In this document: positions 52,166 through 61,901 of the stretch, piece by piece
Layout of the letters: the number at the start of each line of letters is the position of its first letter
How positions within the stretch are numbered: position 1 is the first letter of the stretch
Origin: Rhodospirillum centenum SW
Lineage (GTDB): Bacteria > Pseudomonadota > Alphaproteobacteria > Azospirillales > Azospirillaceae
Direction: 5' to 3'
Assembly (NCBI RefSeq): GCF_000016185.1
Contig: NC_011420.2
Location: forward strand, 3,899,501 to 3,963,500
Length of the DNA stretch: 64,000 nucleotides
The notes under the pieces: generated by a model
Seen by the model: only the letters and a program-made list of their open reading frames with translations
What the model was told of the DNA's origin: nothing
The model's database searches: none
Translations under genes and position numbers: made by a program

Positions 52166-53146
52166 TCAAGGGCGGACAAGATGGAACCGCTGTTCACCCA
52201 GAGCATCACGCAGGAAGGCGACCGCCGGATCGATGCGATCCAGGGGAATCGGATCATGGCCGGCCAGAAGCATGGGCAGAAGCGCCGGGCGGACGCCGAG
52301 AACGTCGACCAGGGCCGGCCCCAGCCCGAGACGGTGGATCTCCGCCATCAGGGGTCCGGAGCTGGAGCCATCGACGAAAACGGCTCCTTCCCGCCGTTGA
52401 AGAACCAGGGTAACCACCTCGGGAACCGGATGCCGGTCAGCAACGGCGGGAGCCGGGTGAGGCGGGTGAGTGACCGGCAACCGGGGGGGCAGAACGGGCT
52501 GTTGAGCCGGGGTTTCCGCAGCGGCGCTGAAATCCGGAAGATCGGGCGCCCGTTGATGAAGCGCCAGGGAAAGGCTTCTGACCTCGCCCAGAAGCGCATC
52601 CAGCGCTGGCCAGTCTGGCTGGGCGCGGGCGGACACCAGATCCTGCTCCATGCGGTCAAGACCGGAGAGCCAGGACTCCAGAACATAACGGGTACCCAAC
52701 GGCAAGGGCTCATGCTTGCGTTCCAGCAGACGCAGAAGCGGAGCAGCACTTTCGAGATGAAGTCTCGCCAGACGCCGCCGGAGCAGATCAAGCTGTTCGT
52801 CGGCATTGCGCCGCTTGCGGGGGTCCAGCCCCTCCGCATGGGTAGCGATGACCGCGATGAAGAACTCAACCTCCTCGAAAAGGGGGCGCAGTCCTTTGAA
52901 GCGGTGCAAGGCCAGAAAGTGCGATTCAGGCAGGTCGGGGTCGAGACGGACTTCGCCGGCCAGTCCACCTTCCAGATCGGCAAGCATGCCATGGAGGCGT
53001 TTCAGATCATCGAGCAGCCGACGGTAGAGGGCGCGGGGAGAAACCTGACGCCTCTCCTGCCGCGCCGCCCGGCCCCCTGTGGCCAGCCGGGCCGATTGCA
53101 CGTCGAACCGGGGGCGTCGCCCTCCTGAGAACGAATCGGCGTTCAT
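52166..53146 (-). CDS. unrecognised protein upstream of the replication initiator
   Basis: A 326-residue, helix-rich protein with no recognised family. Residues about 30-200 are charged helices (RALYRRLLDDLKRLHGMLADLEGGLAG, FLALHRFKGLRPLFEEVEFFIAVIATHAEGLDPRKRRN), then a Pro-rich linker and a C-terminal alpha/beta part (VVTLVLQRREGAVFVDGSSSG). Start is uncertain; ATG 53146 has no strong ribosome site. It is codirectional with the initiator, with the iterons between. A frame on the opposite strand (52181-53128) is judged a shadow. It could be a replication or partition accessory protein, but this is speculation. Confidence 0.55.
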   Translation of the reverse strand: MNADSFSGGRRPRFDVQSARLATGGRAARQERRQVSPRALYRRLLDDLKRLHGMLADLEGGLAGEVRLDPDLPESHFLALHRFKGLRPLFEEVEFFIAVIATHAEGLDPRKRRNADEQLDLLRRRLARLHLESAAPLLRLLERKHEPLPLGTRYVLESWLSGLDRMEQDLVSARAQPDWPALDALLGEVRSLSLALHQRAPDLPDFSAAAETPAQQPVLPPRLPVTHPPHPAPAVADRHPVPEVVTLVLQRREGAVFVDGSSSGPLMAEIHRLGLGPALVDVLGVRPALLPMLLAGHDPIPLDRIDPAVAFLRDALGEQRFHLVRP

Positions 53147-53788
53147 GACGACATTGGACCGTGACGGTCGCGTGGGTGTCAACGGGCCGTTCCAGAGGCG
53201 CTGGCAGGCCCTGACCTGGTTCGGGAACGCCTGACTGCCAGGGGCGGAGGGGGAACGGAGACGCAGCCGGGAAGCACGCCATCAAGGCGGCGAATCCTTG
53301 TCGGGGCAGGGGGTCCTAGGTTCTGGATTCAGGGTCCAGAAATCCGCCCGGAATCCTTGTCCTGCGGCCATTTCAGGGGCTCCGGAGGGGATCCGCGGGC
53401 TTGGCCGCCGTGTCCCCGTTCCAACGTCGGCCGGATGGCGAACGTCACCGAAACAACGTCCCCGCCTCTCTGCTGAGTCGCTCCCCCCAGCCCCGCTGCG
53501 GGTTTCAGGGGCGGCCCTCGCCGTCGGTTCGGTGGATCAGGGACATTGGCGGCCAGGTCCCCGTGTCGATCGGATCACTGTCGCCGTGCGGGAGAGGTAA
53601 CCGCTTCCCCGGCCGGCGCACACCGGCAGGCCCGGATGTGGGAGAACCGGCTGCCGCTGATCCGGCCCGCCTGCCACGGTGTTCATGGGACAGTCTCAAC
53701 CGCCAGCCTCGTGGCAGAAGGGGCCTCCGGCAAACGGGGGAACGGCCGCGACAAGGCAGGCACCGGGCAGGGAAGGGCGGGCGGCATC
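53147..53788. other. 642-base gene-free region with two more iteron-like sites
   Basis: Holds a forward iteron at 53444-53461 (GTCACCGAAACAACGTCC) and a variant at 53412-53429 (GTCCCCGTTCCAACGTCG). No open frame here looks like a protein; the short frames are GC-rich shadows. The region may be part of the replicon control area or promoter of the sugar gene downstream. Confidence 0.6.
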
Positions 53789-54760
53789 ATGAAGCGCATC
53801 CTCGTGACCGGAGGGGCCGGTTTCATCGGCTCCCATCTGTGCGAGTATTTGCTGGAATCAGGAAACGAAGTCCTGTGTGTGGATAACTATTTCACCGGGT
53901 CGAAACGGAACATCGAGCACCTGCGCGACTGCCCCCGTTTCGAGGTGCTGCGCCATGACGTGACCATTCCGCTCTATGTCGAGGTGGACGAGATCTACAA
54001 TCTCGCCTGCCCGGCCTCTCCGGTCCACTACCAGCACGATCCCGTGCAGACGACGAAGACCTCGGTCCACGGCGCCATCAACATGCTGGGCCTCGCCAAA
54101 CGGCTGAAGGCGCGCATCCTCCAGGCTTCCACGTCCGAGGTCTACGGTGACCCGGAGGAACACCCGCAGCGGGAGGAATACTGGGGCAACGTCAATCCGA
54201 TCGGGCCGCGGGCCTGCTACGACGAGGGCAAGCGCTGCGCGGAAACCCTGTTCTTCGACTACCACCGCCAGCACGGGGTGCCGATCAAGGTCATCCGCAT
54301 CTTCAACACCTACGGGCCGCGCATGCACCCGGACGATGGCCGCGTCGTCTCCAACTTCATCGTGCAGGCGCTCAAGGGCGATCCTATCACCATCTACGGC
54401 GACGGTTCACAGACCCGCTCCTTCTGCTATGTGGACGATCTCGTCCGCGGGATGGTCCGCTTCATGGAAACGCCGGAGGCGGAGCCCGGGCCTGTCAATC
54501 TCGGCAACCCCGGTGAGTTCACCATCCTGGAACTGGCGGAGACGGTGCTGCGTCTGACCGGATCGGCATCGCCCATCGTCTTCCGTCCGTTGCCGCAGGA
54601 TGATCCCCGCCGCCGCCGGCCCGATATCGGCCGGGCGGATGCGCTGTTCGGCTGGCGGCCGGGCGTGCCGCTGGCGACAGGGCTGGAACGGACCATCGAC
54701 CATTTCCGGAACGTGCTCGGCCATCATCCTGTGCACTGCCTTGCGGCGGCCGCGGATTGA
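53789..54760 (+). CDS. UDP-glucuronate decarboxylase (UDP-xylose synthase)
   Basis: A 323-residue extended SDR. It begins [23 protein letters not shown] (NAD motif), then [69 protein letters not shown], the active-site YDEGKRCAE (Tyr/Lys) and [22 protein letters not shown]. These are the UXS family hallmarks. It decarboxylates UDP-glucuronate to UDP-xylose for surface polysaccharide. Upstream frame extends to 53546 but lacks similarity; GGAAGGG lies before ATG 53789. Confidence 0.93.
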   Translation: MKRILVTGGAGFIGSHLCEYLLESGNEVLCVDNYFTGSKRNIEHLRDCPRFEVLRHDVTIPLYVEVDEIYNLACPASPVHYQHDPVQTTKTSVHGAINMLGLAKRLKARILQASTSEVYGDPEEHPQREEYWGNVNPIGPRACYDEGKRCAETLFFDYHRQHGVPIKVIRIFNTYGPRMHPDDGRVVSNFIVQALKGDPITIYGDGSQTRSFCYVDDLVRGMVRFMETPEAEPGPVNLGNPGEFTILELAETVLRLTGSASPIVFRPLPQDDPRRRRPDIGRADALFGWRPGVPLATGLERTIDHFRNVLGHHPVHCLAAAAD

Positions 54761-54938
54761 CAGAACCCTCCACCGATCGTTGAATGCCCCCACCCCCGCC
54801 GCGGTTTGCGACGGGAGGCGCGACCCCACGATTCCCGTCCGGGGCCGATGTGACGCACCTGCGGTTTGCAGCGGTCCTCTTTTATGACAGCATGCGCAAG
54901 CATGCCTGGGCCGGCTTGGACGTTTGGGGATCTTTTCA

Positions 54939-57623
54939 GTGGACGTGATTGACCAGGTCGGCAGGATCAACCTCGACGCCTGTGCGCGGGAGCCGATCCA
55001 TATCCTCGGCAACATCCAGTCGCACGGTGCTCTGCTGGCGGCCGACGGTGCTGGCGTGGTCCGGCAGTGCAGCTCCAACCTCCAGGAATTTCTGGGACTT
55101 CTTCCCGCCGAGGCGTTGGACCGGCCGCTCTCCACACTGCTCGGGCGCGGCATCGCCACCTGGGCGGACTCCACGGCCGCGGACTCGGAGGAGAGGCCTC
55201 CCCTGAAGGTGCGCCGCCATCGTATCGCCCGGACCGGCCTGACCGTCTGGCTGCGCGCCCACCGCCGCGGCGGCATGACCATCGTGGAGATGGAACGGGC
55301 GGAGGTGATGGCCCCCGCTCCGGACTCCCCCGACGACCGGCCGGCCCTGTCGCGCATCCTGCACGAGCGGAATCTCTACCGCGCCTGCCAGGATGCGGCG
55401 GACCTGGTGCAGGCCGTCGCCGGCTACGACCGGGTGATGGTCTACATGTTCCACCCCGACATGACCGGGGAGGTGGTGGCCGAGGCACGCTCGCGCTCCA
55501 TGGCCAGCTATCTGGGCCTGCGCTATCCCGCGTCGGACATCCCGGCGCAGGCACGGCGCCTTTATCTGGAGGCCCGGCTGCGGCAGGTCGTGGACATCCA
55601 CAGCCTGCCCGTACCGATCGAGCCGCTGCTGAATCCGCAGACGGGGCAGCCGCTGGATCTGGGGCTGGCGCATCTGCGTTCCCTCTCCCCGGTCCATATC
55701 GAATACCTCGCCAACATGGGCGTGACGGCCAGCCTGACCCTGTCCGTCATCGTGGACGGGGCGCTCTGGGGCCTGATCGCCTGCCACCATACCCAGCCCT
55801 TCTGGCTCGACCCTGACCGCCAGCAGCGGATCTGTCGGGTCGCGGACGCCCTGGCCCGGTCGATCCGTACCGCGACCCGCCGCCTCGATGCCCAGGCGAC
55901 CCGGCAGGCCGCCCGGCAGTTCGCCCGGCTGCAACGGGTCGTCGCCCGCTCCCGCAGCCCGCTGGAGGACATCATCCTCTCCCGGCAGGGCCTGCTGAAC
56001 GCCATCGACGCCGACGGCGTGGCCCTGGTGGCGGGCCGCAGCGTGCTCTCCACGGGGGCGGTGCCCGAAGCGGACTGGCTGCGCCAGTTCGCCCGCATCC
56101 TGGCTGATCGTGCGGGGGAAGCGTCCTTCGTCTCCGAATGTCTGGGCCGCGACGTGCCGGACCTGCCGGCCCCCGGTCCCGCGGCCAGCGGCTGCATCGC
56201 CCAGCTCATCGATCCCGCCGGCCCCGTGGTGATCGCCGCCTTCGCGGGAGAGGTGGGCGGCACGGTCAACTGGGGCGGCAATCCTGACAAGCCGGTCGAA
56301 TGGGACCCGGCCAAGGGCCGGCTCAGCCCGCGCAAGAGTTTCGAGCTGTGGAAGCAGCAGCTCCGCGGCCATACGCGGCCGTGGCGCCGCGCCGACATCC
56401 GGCTGATCGCGGATGTCGGCCGTCTGCTCACCGTGGACCAGGCCGGCAATCCGGATGGGATGGTCCGCGAGATCGAGCGGGTGTCCCGCCGCCTGGGCGG
56501 GGAGAAGCAGGTCCGGCGGGAGATCCTGGACGTGCTGCTCGACGGCATCGTCCTGGTGGCCAGCATCCGCGACGACAACGAGATGAAGGTCCACGCCGTC
56601 AACCGGCTGTTCCGGGACGTCTTCGGCATCTCCGGTGACAAGCGCCTGCCGCACCGGCTGGAAACGTTCCTGGAGACCTTCGGCCTGCCGCCGGAACTGG
56701 CCGATCCCGCTTTCACCGATTTCCCCATGACGCGGGAGGTCTGGTCTTCCCGGCGGGGCCGGCGCTGGTTCTCCTTCGACCGCCGGACCGTCTTCAATGC
56801 GCAGGGAGAGAGCGGGGGAACCAAGCTGGCGCTGATCTGCCTTTACGATGTCACGGCCTACAAGCAGGCCGAGGAAGCCCTGATGGCCGCCCGGCAGCAG
56901 GCCATCAGCGCCATGGAACAGCAGCGCAAGTTCATCGCCGCCGCCAGCCACGAACTGCGGACCCCGCTGAACGCCATCATCGGCTTCAGCGAGATGATCC
57001 AGATGCAGACCTTCGGGCCGGTGGGCGACACCCGCTATCAGGAATACGCGACCGACATCCTGAACGCCGGCCGCCACCTGCTGGACCTCATCAACGACAT
57101 CCTGACGCTGGGCCGGATGCAGCCGGGCGCGGCGGCCGCGGCCGATGCCCCTGTCTGTCTGAACGACGAAATCCGCCAGGCCCTGCGCATGGTCGAGGAT
57201 CAGGCCCGCGCGCGGAGCATCGCCGTGGTCTGGGAGGAACCTCCCTACCGCATCCTGCTGGACATGGAAGCGCGGGCTGTCCGCCAGATCCTGCTGAACC
57301 TGCTCTCCAACGCCGTGAAGTTCACCCCGCCCGGCGGTCAGGTCAGCGTCGTGCTGGGCGGCCACGACGGGGAGGACCTCTGGCTGGAGATCAGCGACAC
57401 CGGCATCGGCATCGCCGAGGCCGACATGGAGCACGTCTTCGAGCCCTTCTTCCGCGCCGGGAACGTCTATACCCGCAGCACGGAGGGCACGGGCCTGGGC
57501 CTCTCCATCGTCCGCGCCCTGATGGAGGCGCATGGCGGGCGCGTCTCCTTACGCAGCCGCTACGGCCAGGGCACGACCCTGCGGATCACGCTGCCGTCCT
57601 GGCGGCTACAATGGCACGGCTGA
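54939..57623 (+). CDS. bphP: bacteriophytochrome histidine kinase
   Basis: An 894-residue red/far-red light receptor. PAS domain from the start, with the bilin-binding Cys at residue 15 (DACAREPIHILGNIQSHGALL); GAF with PASDIP (about 198-203) and LSPVHIEYLANMG; PHY with the tongue motifs WGGNPDKP and SPRKSFELWKQ; then a PAS-like linker (about 530-640), HisKA with SHELRTPLNAIIGFSE (His671) and a HATPase domain ending DTGIGIAEAD and GTGLGLSI. Soluble. GTG 54939 is chosen because GGGGA lies eight bases upstream; TTG 54924 lies before that site. No response regulator or heme oxygenase gene is adjacent. Confidence 0.93.
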   Translation: MDVIDQVGRINLDACAREPIHILGNIQSHGALLAADGAGVVRQCSSNLQEFLGLLPAEALDRPLSTLLGRGIATWADSTAADSEERPPLKVRRHRIARTGLTVWLRAHRRGGMTIVEMERAEVMAPAPDSPDDRPALSRILHERNLYRACQDAADLVQAVAGYDRVMVYMFHPDMTGEVVAEARSRSMASYLGLRYPASDIPAQARRLYLEARLRQVVDIHSLPVPIEPLLNPQTGQPLDLGLAHLRSLSPVHIEYLANMGVTASLTLSVIVDGALWGLIACHHTQPFWLDPDRQQRICRVADALARSIRTATRRLDAQATRQAARQFARLQRVVARSRSPLEDIILSRQGLLNAIDADGVALVAGRSVLSTGAVPEADWLRQFARILADRAGEASFVSECLGRDVPDLPAPGPAASGCIAQLIDPAGPVVIAAFAGEVGGTVNWGGNPDKPVEWDPAKGRLSPRKSFELWKQQLRGHTRPWRRADIRLIADVGRLLTVDQAGNPDGMVREIERVSRRLGGEKQVRREILDVLLDGIVLVASIRDDNEMKVHAVNRLFRDVFGISGDKRLPHRLETFLETFGLPPELADPAFTDFPMTREVWSSRRGRRWFSFDRRTVFNAQGESGGTKLALICLYDVTAYKQAEEALMAARQQAISAMEQQRKFIAAASHELRTPLNAIIGFSEMIQMQTFGPVGDTRYQEYATDILNAGRHLLDLINDILTLGRMQPGAAAAADAPVCLNDEIRQALRMVEDQARARSIAVVWEEPPYRILLDMEARAVRQILLNLLSNAVKFTPPGGQVSVVLGGHDGEDLWLEISDTGIGIAEADMEHVFEPFFRAGNVYTRSTEGTGLGLSIVRALMEAHGGRVSLRSRYGQGTTLRITLPSWRLQWHG

Positions 57624-57669
57624 GCGCGGACCGGATACGACAGGAAGAGCGGGGGCCGGCGGCCCGTCC

Positions 57670-58590
57670 TCAGGGCAGCACCGTCCGCCCGATGGAGGCG
57701 TCCAGCGCCTCGTAGTCGTGATAGGCGATGGTGGCGTAAAGCTCCGCCCGGGTCTGCATGTCGGGCAGCATCGCTTCCGTCGAGCCGGTGCGCGCCAGCG
57801 TGGCGTAGAGCCGTTCCTGCGCCTTGTTGGCGACGCGCAGGCTGCTGACCGGCCAGATCACCATGCGGTAGCCCATGGCCTCGAACTCGCCGGCGGTGAA
57901 GACCGGGGTGCGGCCGAACTCCGTCATGTTGGCGAGCAACGGCACGCCGGGCATCCGGCGGGCGAACTCGCGGAACATCTCCGCACTGGTCAGCGCCTCG
58001 GGGAAGATCGCGTCCGCTCCGGCCTCCAGATAGAGCTTCGCGCGGGCGACCGCGCCCTCCAGCCCCTCCGACGCCGCGGCATCGGTGCGGGCGATCAGGT
58101 AGAGATGCCGCCGCGCCTTCGCCGCGGCCGCCACCTTGGCCGCCATCTCCGCCGGCGGGACCAGCCGCTTGTCGTTCAGGTGGCCGCATTTCTTCGGCAG
58201 CACCTGGTCCTCCAGATGCACCGCCGCCGCCCCCGCCTCCTCGAAGACGCGGACCATGCGCATGACGTTCAGCACCTCGCCATAGCCGGTGTCGCCGTCC
58301 ACCAGCACCGGCAGGCCGCTGGCGCGGGCGACCTGACGGATGAAGAAGGCGACCTCCTCCAGGGTGATGAGGCCGAGGTCCGGCAGCCCCATGGAGGCGG
58401 TCATCGCCGCCCCGGACAGGTACAGCCCGTCGAACCCCGCCGCCATCGCCTGCAATGCCGCCATCCCGTTGTGCGCCCCCGGCAGGCGCAGGATGCCCGG
58501 CCGGGCCAGCAGGGCGCGGAACCGGTCGCCCGGCGGGGTCGGCGGCAGGTCGGTGGCGATCAGATAGGGCATCGTGCCGTAGCAGGACAT
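57670..58590 (-). CDS. prpB: methylisocitrate lyase family protein (PrpB)
   Basis: A 306-residue isocitrate-lyase/PEP-mutase superfamily enzyme. The active-site loop KKCGHLNDKRLVP is clear, with GFDGLYLSGAAMTASMGLPD and VDGDTGYGE before it. It cleaves 2-methylisocitrate to pyruvate and succinate in propionate breakdown. GAGGGGG lies before ATG 58590. It is the last gene of the leftward methylcitrate operon, ten bases after prpC. The convergent phytochrome gene ends 46 bases away. Confidence 0.9.
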   Translation of the reverse strand: MSCYGTMPYLIATDLPPTPPGDRFRALLARPGILRLPGAHNGMAALQAMAAGFDGLYLSGAAMTASMGLPDLGLITLEEVAFFIRQVARASGLPVLVDGDTGYGEVLNVMRMVRVFEEAGAAAVHLEDQVLPKKCGHLNDKRLVPPAEMAAKVAAAAKARRHLYLIARTDAAASEGLEGAVARAKLYLEAGADAIFPEALTSAEMFREFARRMPGVPLLANMTEFGRTPVFTAGEFEAMGYRMVIWPVSSLRVANKAQERLYATLARTGSTEAMLPDMQTRAELYATIAYHDYEALDASIGRTVLP

Positions 58591-58600
58591 GGCCGCCCCC

Positions 58601-59806
58601 TCACGCCGCCGGCGCCCGGCCGATGGCCGGCGACGCCGTGCCCTGGCGGGCGGACAGGGGCACGAAGGACCGGCTCTCCGGCCCGACATAGCGGGCCGAC
58701 GGCCGGATCAGCCGGTTGTCCTGGCGCTGCTCGATGACATGGGCGCACCAGCCGGAGGTGCGGGCGATGACGAACAGCGGCGTGAACATGGCCGTCGGCA
58801 CCCCCATCTGGTGGTAGGTGACGGCGCTGTACCAGTCCAGGTTGGCGAACAGGCCCTTGGTCCCCGCCATCACGCCCTCGATGCGCTCGGCGATCTCGAA
58901 CAGGGCCGTCTCGCCGCTGCCCTCCGCCAGATCGCGGGCGATGCGCTTGATGACGGCGTTGCGCGGGTCCTCGATGGTGTAGACGGGGTGGCCGAAGCCG
59001 ATCACCACCTCCTTCGCCGCCACCCGGCGGCGGATGTCCGCCTCCGCCTCGTCGGGGTCGGCATAGCGCTTCTGCACCTCCAGCGCCGCCTCGTTGGCGC
59101 CGCCGTGCTTCGGCCCGCGCAGGGCACCGATGGCGCCCGTGACGGCCGAATAGAGGTCGGCGCCGGTGCCCGCGATGGAGCGGGCGGTGAAGGTGGAGGC
59201 GGCGAACTCGTGCTCGGCATAGAGGATCAGGGAGACCTGCATCGCCCGCACCCACTCCGGCGGCGGCCGCTCGCCGTGCAGCAGGTGCAGGAAATGGCCG
59301 GCGATGCTGTCGTCGTCGGTATCCACCTCGATGGTGCGGCCGTGATGGGCGAAATGGTGCCAGTAGAGCAGCATCGAGCCCAGGGAGGCCATCAGCCGGT
59401 CGGCGATGTCGCGCGCCCCGGCCGGGTTGTGGTCGGGGCTTTCCGGCAGGACGCAGCCCAGGGCGGACACGCCGCTGCGCAGCACGTCCATCGGGTGTGC
59501 GGCGGCGGGAAGCGTCTCCAGCGTCCGCTTCACCGCCGCCGGCAGGCCGCGCAGACCGCGCAGCTTTGCCTTGTAGGCCTTGTACTGGATCAGGGTCGGC
59601 AGGCTGCCATGGACCAGCAGGTGCGCGACCTCCTCGAAATCGCAGCGGGCGGCCAGCTCCAGGATGTCGTAGCCGCGGTACTGCAGGTCGTTGCCGCTGC
59701 GCCCGACGCTGCACAGGGCGGTGTTGCCGGCGACGACACCGGACAGGCTGACGGACTTCTTCGGTGCCGGCGCAGGCGTGACGTCGGATGGGGTCATGCT
59801 GGTCAT
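58601..59806 (-). CDS. prpC: 2-methylcitrate synthase
   Basis: A 401-residue citrate-synthase family enzyme. [10 protein letters not shown] and [18 protein letters not shown] contain the catalytic histidines, and [15 protein letters not shown]-type C-terminus is conserved. The short N-terminus with [16 protein letters not shown] is typical of PrpC. It joins propionyl-CoA and oxaloacetate. AGGAGG lies four bases before ATG 59806. It follows prpD by 19 bases. Confidence 0.93.
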   Translation of the reverse strand: MTSMTPSDVTPAPAPKKSVSLSGVVAGNTALCSVGRSGNDLQYRGYDILELAARCDFEEVAHLLVHGSLPTLIQYKAYKAKLRGLRGLPAAVKRTLETLPAAAHPMDVLRSGVSALGCVLPESPDHNPAGARDIADRLMASLGSMLLYWHHFAHHGRTIEVDTDDDSIAGHFLHLLHGERPPPEWVRAMQVSLILYAEHEFAASTFTARSIAGTGADLYSAVTGAIGALRGPKHGGANEAALEVQKRYADPDEAEADIRRRVAAKEVVIGFGHPVYTIEDPRNAVIKRIARDLAEGSGETALFEIAERIEGVMAGTKGLFANLDWYSAVTYHQMGVPTAMFTPLFVIARTSGWCAHVIEQRQDNRLIRPSARYVGPESRSFVPLSARQGTASPAIGRAPAA

Positions 59807-59825
59807 GGTGCCTCCTTTCCGGGCC

Positions 59826-61340
59826 TCAGGCCCGCCGGTCGAACAGACCGCGGTTCGCACCGCGGGCCAGGGAGTCGGGATCGACGGTGAAGCCCAGACC
59901 CGACAGTTCGCCCGCGGTCAGGGTCGGCAGCCGGTCCACCAGGGCGAGGAAGCGGTCCTGCTCGGCCCGGGCGACGACGCCGTCGGCCAGGGTGCGGAAC
60001 TTCGCCACGTACTGGTCGCGGGCGAAGGGGCGGGCACCCAGCGGGTGGGCATCGGCCACGGCGATCGAGTCCTCGATCACCGATCCGTCGTCCAGCGTGA
60101 TGACGACATGGCCACCGAACGCCTTCTCCGCCGGATCGTGGCTGTGGTAGCGGCGCGTCCACGCCGGGTCCTCTTCGGTCCTGACCCTGTGCCAGAGGGC
60201 GACCGTGTCCGGCCGGCGGGCGCGCTCGGGCGCGTAGGAGTGCTCGTGGTGCCAGCCGCCGTCCTGCAAGGCGACGGCGAAGATGTACATGATGGAATGG
60301 TCCAGCGTTTCGCGGCTGGCCCCGGGGTCCATCTTCTGCGGGTCGTTGGCGCCCGTGCCGATGACATGGTGGGTGTGGTGGCTGGTGCGGATCAGGATGT
60401 CGCGGACGCGGGCGAGGTCCCCGATCCGCGGCCGCAGCCGGCGGGCCAGGTCGATCAGGGCCTGGCTCTGGTACTCGGCCGAATGCTCCTTGGTGTAGCT
60501 GTCCAGGATGGCGCGCCTGGGCTCTCCCGCTTCCGGCAGGGGCACGGTGTAGACGGCGCCGGGACCGCTCAGCATGCGGGCGATGAAGCCGTCCTCGCCC
60601 TCGTAGATGGGCGACGGTGCACCTTCGCCGCGCATGGCGCGGTCCACCGCTTCCACCGCCATCTTGCCGGCGAAGGCCGGGGCGTAGGCCTTCCAGCTCG
60701 AAATCTCGCCCTTGCGCGACTGCCGCGTCGTAGTCGTGACGTGCAGCGCCTGCTGCACCGCCTGGAAGATGGTCTCCACCGGCAGGCCCAGGGCGGCGCC
60801 GATGCCGGCGGCGGCCGACGGGCCGAGATGGGCGATGTGGTCGATCTTGTGCTCGTGCAGGCAGATGCCCTTCACCAGGTTGATCTGGATCTCGTAGGCG
60901 GCCGCAAGGCCGCGCACCAGGTCGGCGCCGGTCAGGCCGCAATGCTGCGCCACGGCCAGCACGGGCGGGATGTTGTCGGCCGGGTGCGAATAGTCCGCGG
61001 CCAGGAAGGTGTCGTGATAGTCCAGTTCGCGCACCGCGACGCCGTTGGCCCAGGCCGCCCATTCCGGCGCATAGCGGCGGTAGGGGGAGAGCCCGAACAG
61101 GGTGGCGCCGGGCGAGAAGGGATGCGCGATGGCCTGGTCGCGGGCGCTGACGACCGGCCGCCGGTTCAGCGAAGCCGCGGCGACGGCGGCATTGTCGATG
61201 ATCCGGTTGGCGATCATCGCGGCCACGTCGGCATCGACGGGCACCGGGTCGGCGGCCACCGCGGCCAGCTTCCAGGCGAGCTGCTCCTCCCGCGGCAGGG
61301 TATCGGCGGACCTGTGGGAACGGACGGCGTGGGACTTCAC
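59826..61340 (-). CDS. prpD: 2-methylcitrate dehydratase
   Basis: A 504-residue MmgE/PrpD family enzyme with typical blocks: [74 protein letters not shown] and [24 protein letters not shown]. It dehydrates 2-methylcitrate. GTG 61340 follows GGGAGAG by seven bases and overlaps the thioesterase stop by four bases (GTGA), so the two are translationally coupled. Confidence 0.93.
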   Translation of the reverse strand: MKSHAVRSHRSADTLPREEQLAWKLAAVAADPVPVDADVAAMIANRIIDNAAVAAASLNRRPVVSARDQAIAHPFSPGATLFGLSPYRRYAPEWAAWANGVAVRELDYHDTFLAADYSHPADNIPPVLAVAQHCGLTGADLVRGLAAAYEIQINLVKGICLHEHKIDHIAHLGPSAAAGIGAALGLPVETIFQAVQQALHVTTTTRQSRKGEISSWKAYAPAFAGKMAVEAVDRAMRGEGAPSPIYEGEDGFIARMLSGPGAVYTVPLPEAGEPRRAILDSYTKEHSAEYQSQALIDLARRLRPRIGDLARVRDILIRTSHHTHHVIGTGANDPQKMDPGASRETLDHSIMYIFAVALQDGGWHHEHSYAPERARRPDTVALWHRVRTEEDPAWTRRYHSHDPAEKAFGGHVVITLDDGSVIEDSIAVADAHPLGARPFARDQYVAKFRTLADGVVARAEQDRFLALVDRLPTLTAGELSGLGFTVDPDSLARGANRGLFDRRA

Positions 61341-61765
61341 GGTTGCACTCTCCCGGCATCGAAGGGGCGCGGCCGGCCGTGCGCATCCACGGCGACCATC
61401 TCGAACCGACCGCTCAGCACGTCGTGGCGGGGACCACCGGCCGGCGCTTCGGAGACACCATCGACCTGCACCGTGAGGGAGCTGCGGCCGGTGCGCACGA
61501 CGCGCGCCGTCAGCTCCAGCAGGTGCCCGACGGGAACGGGGCGGTGGAAACGGACCGCATCGGTCGCCGCCATCACGACATTGCAGCCGGCGCGCCGGCT
61601 GGCGGCCATGTAGGCGGCCCGGCCCATCAGGCTCAGGGCGTGGCCGCCGAACAGGGTGCCGTAATGGTTGGACGCGTCGGGGAAGACCGTCTCCAGCAGG
61701 ACGGTCGCCCGTCCCGGTCCGGCGTCCGTCTCCGGCGTCTGTCGTTCCGCCGCGGCGCTGGACAT
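61337..61765 (-). CDS. acyl-CoA thioesterase (hotdog fold), first gene of the prp operon
   Basis: A 142-residue hotdog-fold thioesterase of the YciA/BFIT type: [29 protein letters not shown] is the family core with the active-site Asp/Asn pattern, then [40 protein letters not shown] lies three to five bases before ATG 61765. Placed first in the propionate operon, it may release excess propionyl-CoA or methylcitrate-pathway CoA esters. It overlaps prpD by four bases. Confidence 0.85.
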   Translation of the reverse strand: MSSAAAERQTPETDAGPGRATVLLETVFPDASNHYGTLFGGHALSLMGRAAYMAASRRAGCNVVMAATDAVRFHRPVPVGHLLELTARVVRTGRSSLTVQVDGVSEAPAGGPRHDVLSGRFEMVAVDAHGRPRPFDAGRVQP

Positions 61766-61841
61766 CGTCCCCTCCAATCTGCTTGTCATCGGTGTCTGTC
61801 TTCTCAATATTCGCAGGCCGTGCCTTCCTGGAACGGCTGAA

Positions 61842-61890
61842 TTTGTGAAGATCAGCGCAGGATCTTCAGTGGATTTGCGAATCTTGCGAA
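61842..61890. promoter_or_regulatory. TTTGYGAA operator repeats between prp operon and regulator
   Basis: Three near-identical octamers: TTTGTGAA at 61842, TTTGCGAA at 61874 and CTTGCGAA at 61883. The last two are nine bases apart; the first is 32 bases (about three turns) before. They resemble the TTTGCAAA core bound by RamB/PrpR-type regulators. They lie between the divergent thioesterase and ScfR genes. Confidence 0.6.
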
Positions 61891-61901
61891 TGGAGGGAGG
61901 G

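Noticed and set aside
52181-53128. 315-residue rightward frame in the replicon region
   Set aside because: Low-complexity, Gln/Arg/Gly-rich, opposite to a much better helical protein; a GC-rich shadow.
58560-59714. 384-residue frame opposite in phase to prpC
   Set aside because: A same-strand out-of-frame shadow of prpC rich in Arg, Ala and Gly; no family features.
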